DNA of 5,434 nt from Archaeoglobaceae archaeon (GTDB taxonomy: Archaea > Halobacteriota > Archaeoglobi > Archaeoglobales > Archaeoglobaceae). Shown piece by piece: positions 4,962-5,434 of this stretch. The notes under the pieces are model-generated. The model was not told the DNA's origin and searched no databases. It saw only the letters and a program-made list of their open reading frames with translations. The translations under genes and the position numbers were made by a program. How positions within the stretch are numbered: position 1 is the stretch's first letter; every line of letters begins with the position of its first letter. The DNA is taken from positions 1-5,434 of the forward strand of contig JALWBF010000003.1 in the NCBI GenBank assembly GCA_027016055.1. The letters are read 5' to 3'.

Positions 4962-5434
4962 TTACATTTTGCTCAGAATGTGCTCCAACATAACAGTCTT
5001 TCCCCTAACATCGCTTTTACCAGCTTTCAGCGCTTTTAAGATTCCGTCGAGCGATAAATCATTAACATCTATCAAAGTCAAACCGTAGCCGACGAACTCC
5101 GCCTTATGCGCATCACTGCCGGCCGTTCTTCCTTTTCCGAACATTCTGCAGAAGAAATCCGAAAGCTTATTGAATATTCCCAAGCTCTTGGCGTTGAAAA
5201 CTTCTATGCAGTCAACTATCTTGAAACAGCTTAGCCTAACCGCACCATGCCTGTAGAACTGGAACGGATGAGCAAGGGATGTTATGCCTCCCAATTTGCG
5301 AACGATCCGAACGGCTTCACCCATTTCGATCCCGGCTTCAATATCTCTCTTTATACCGAACGCAAGCAGATGACCTTGAGCCGTGGATATTTCGATTCCC
5401 GGTAAGATCACAATCGGAAGATTTTCTTCCCTTA
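4962..5434 (-). CDS. PHP-domain metal-dependent phosphoesterase, N-terminus off the window
   Basis: The C-terminal 156 residues of a PHP-superfamily phosphoesterase; the frame stays open to the right edge, so the N-terminus with the HxH and TDH metal motifs is missing. Visible family marks in order: LPGIEIST (metal-binding Glu) followed by GHLLAFGI, SLAHPF with the conserved His, and GSDAHK with the Asp-x-His metal pair. These fit the small stand-alone PHP proteins (TrpH/YciV-like), which hydrolyse phosphate esters of nucleotides or related molecules; the substrate cannot be assigned. An internal GTG at 5409-5411 is not a plausible start, because it falls just before the Glu motif within the domain. 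It is convergent with the pilin operon, with a three-base gap, and appears functionally unrelated to it. Confidence 0.9.
   Translation of the reverse strand, partial: REENLPIVILPGIEISTAQGHLLAFGIKRDIEAGIEMGEAVRIVRKLGGITSLAHPFQFYRHGAVRLSCFKIVDCIEVFNAKSLGIFNKLSDFFCRMFGKGRTAGSDAHKAEFVGYGLTLIDVNDLSLDGILKALKAGKSDVRGKTVMLEHILSKM

Noticed and set aside
4956..4980. Terminator between the convergent genes
   Set aside because: Only a short TTTT and the TGATCA palindrome are present; no hairpin or long T-run to support a call.
1..5434. CRISPR array, tRNA, rRNA, insertion sequence or attachment site
   Set aside because: No regularly spaced repeats, tRNA-like cloverleaf, transposase motif or flanking direct repeats seen; nearly all bases are assigned to protein genes.

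Overview
The window looks like a piece of a euryarchaeal chromosome, most likely a thermophile of the Archaeoglobales type (this placement is inferred). The evidence is an archaeal GspE/FlaI-type secretion ATPase, class III (archaeal prepilin) signal peptides, AGA/AGG and ATA codons, Shine-Dalgarno sites of the GGTGAT/GAGGTG type, and leaderless first genes behind TATA-like elements. Genes are packed tightly, with only one sizeable non-coding gap (1961-2042).

Layout: two divergent operons share the gap at 1961-2042. Leftward runs a 157-residue membrane-anchored protein with an acidic linker and a small C-terminal domain (1487-1960). It is followed after 17 bases by a type II/IV secretion-system ATPase whose C-terminus runs off the left edge (1-1468). 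Rightward runs an operon of five pilin-like proteins, each with a short basic leader and one N-terminal hydrophobic helix (2043-2747, 2753-3211, 3221-3586, 3567-3995, 3995-4816). A 42-residue zinc-ribbon protein (4830-4958) closes it. A PHP-domain phosphoesterase, cut off at its N-terminus by the right edge, converges on the operon with a 3-base gap (4962-5434).

How it fits together (inference): the ATPase would power assembly of a type IV pilus-like or pseudopilus structure made from the five exported subunits. The membrane-anchored protein, on the ATPase transcript, is a candidate adaptor or regulator on the cytoplasmic side. The platform protein (TadC/FlaJ family) and prepilin peptidase are not in the window; the platform gene would be expected left of base 1. 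The five subunits are not copies of one another. Their leaders grade from canonical (acidic residue near mature position 5) to non-canonical, as expected for one system with specialised minor subunits. They carry 27 N-glycosylation sequons between them, against none in the visible ATPase. I think the set resembles pilin-like gene clusters known in haloarchaea as DUF728x families (from memory, unchecked). That would make it a broadly conserved but poorly characterised euryarchaeal surface machine.
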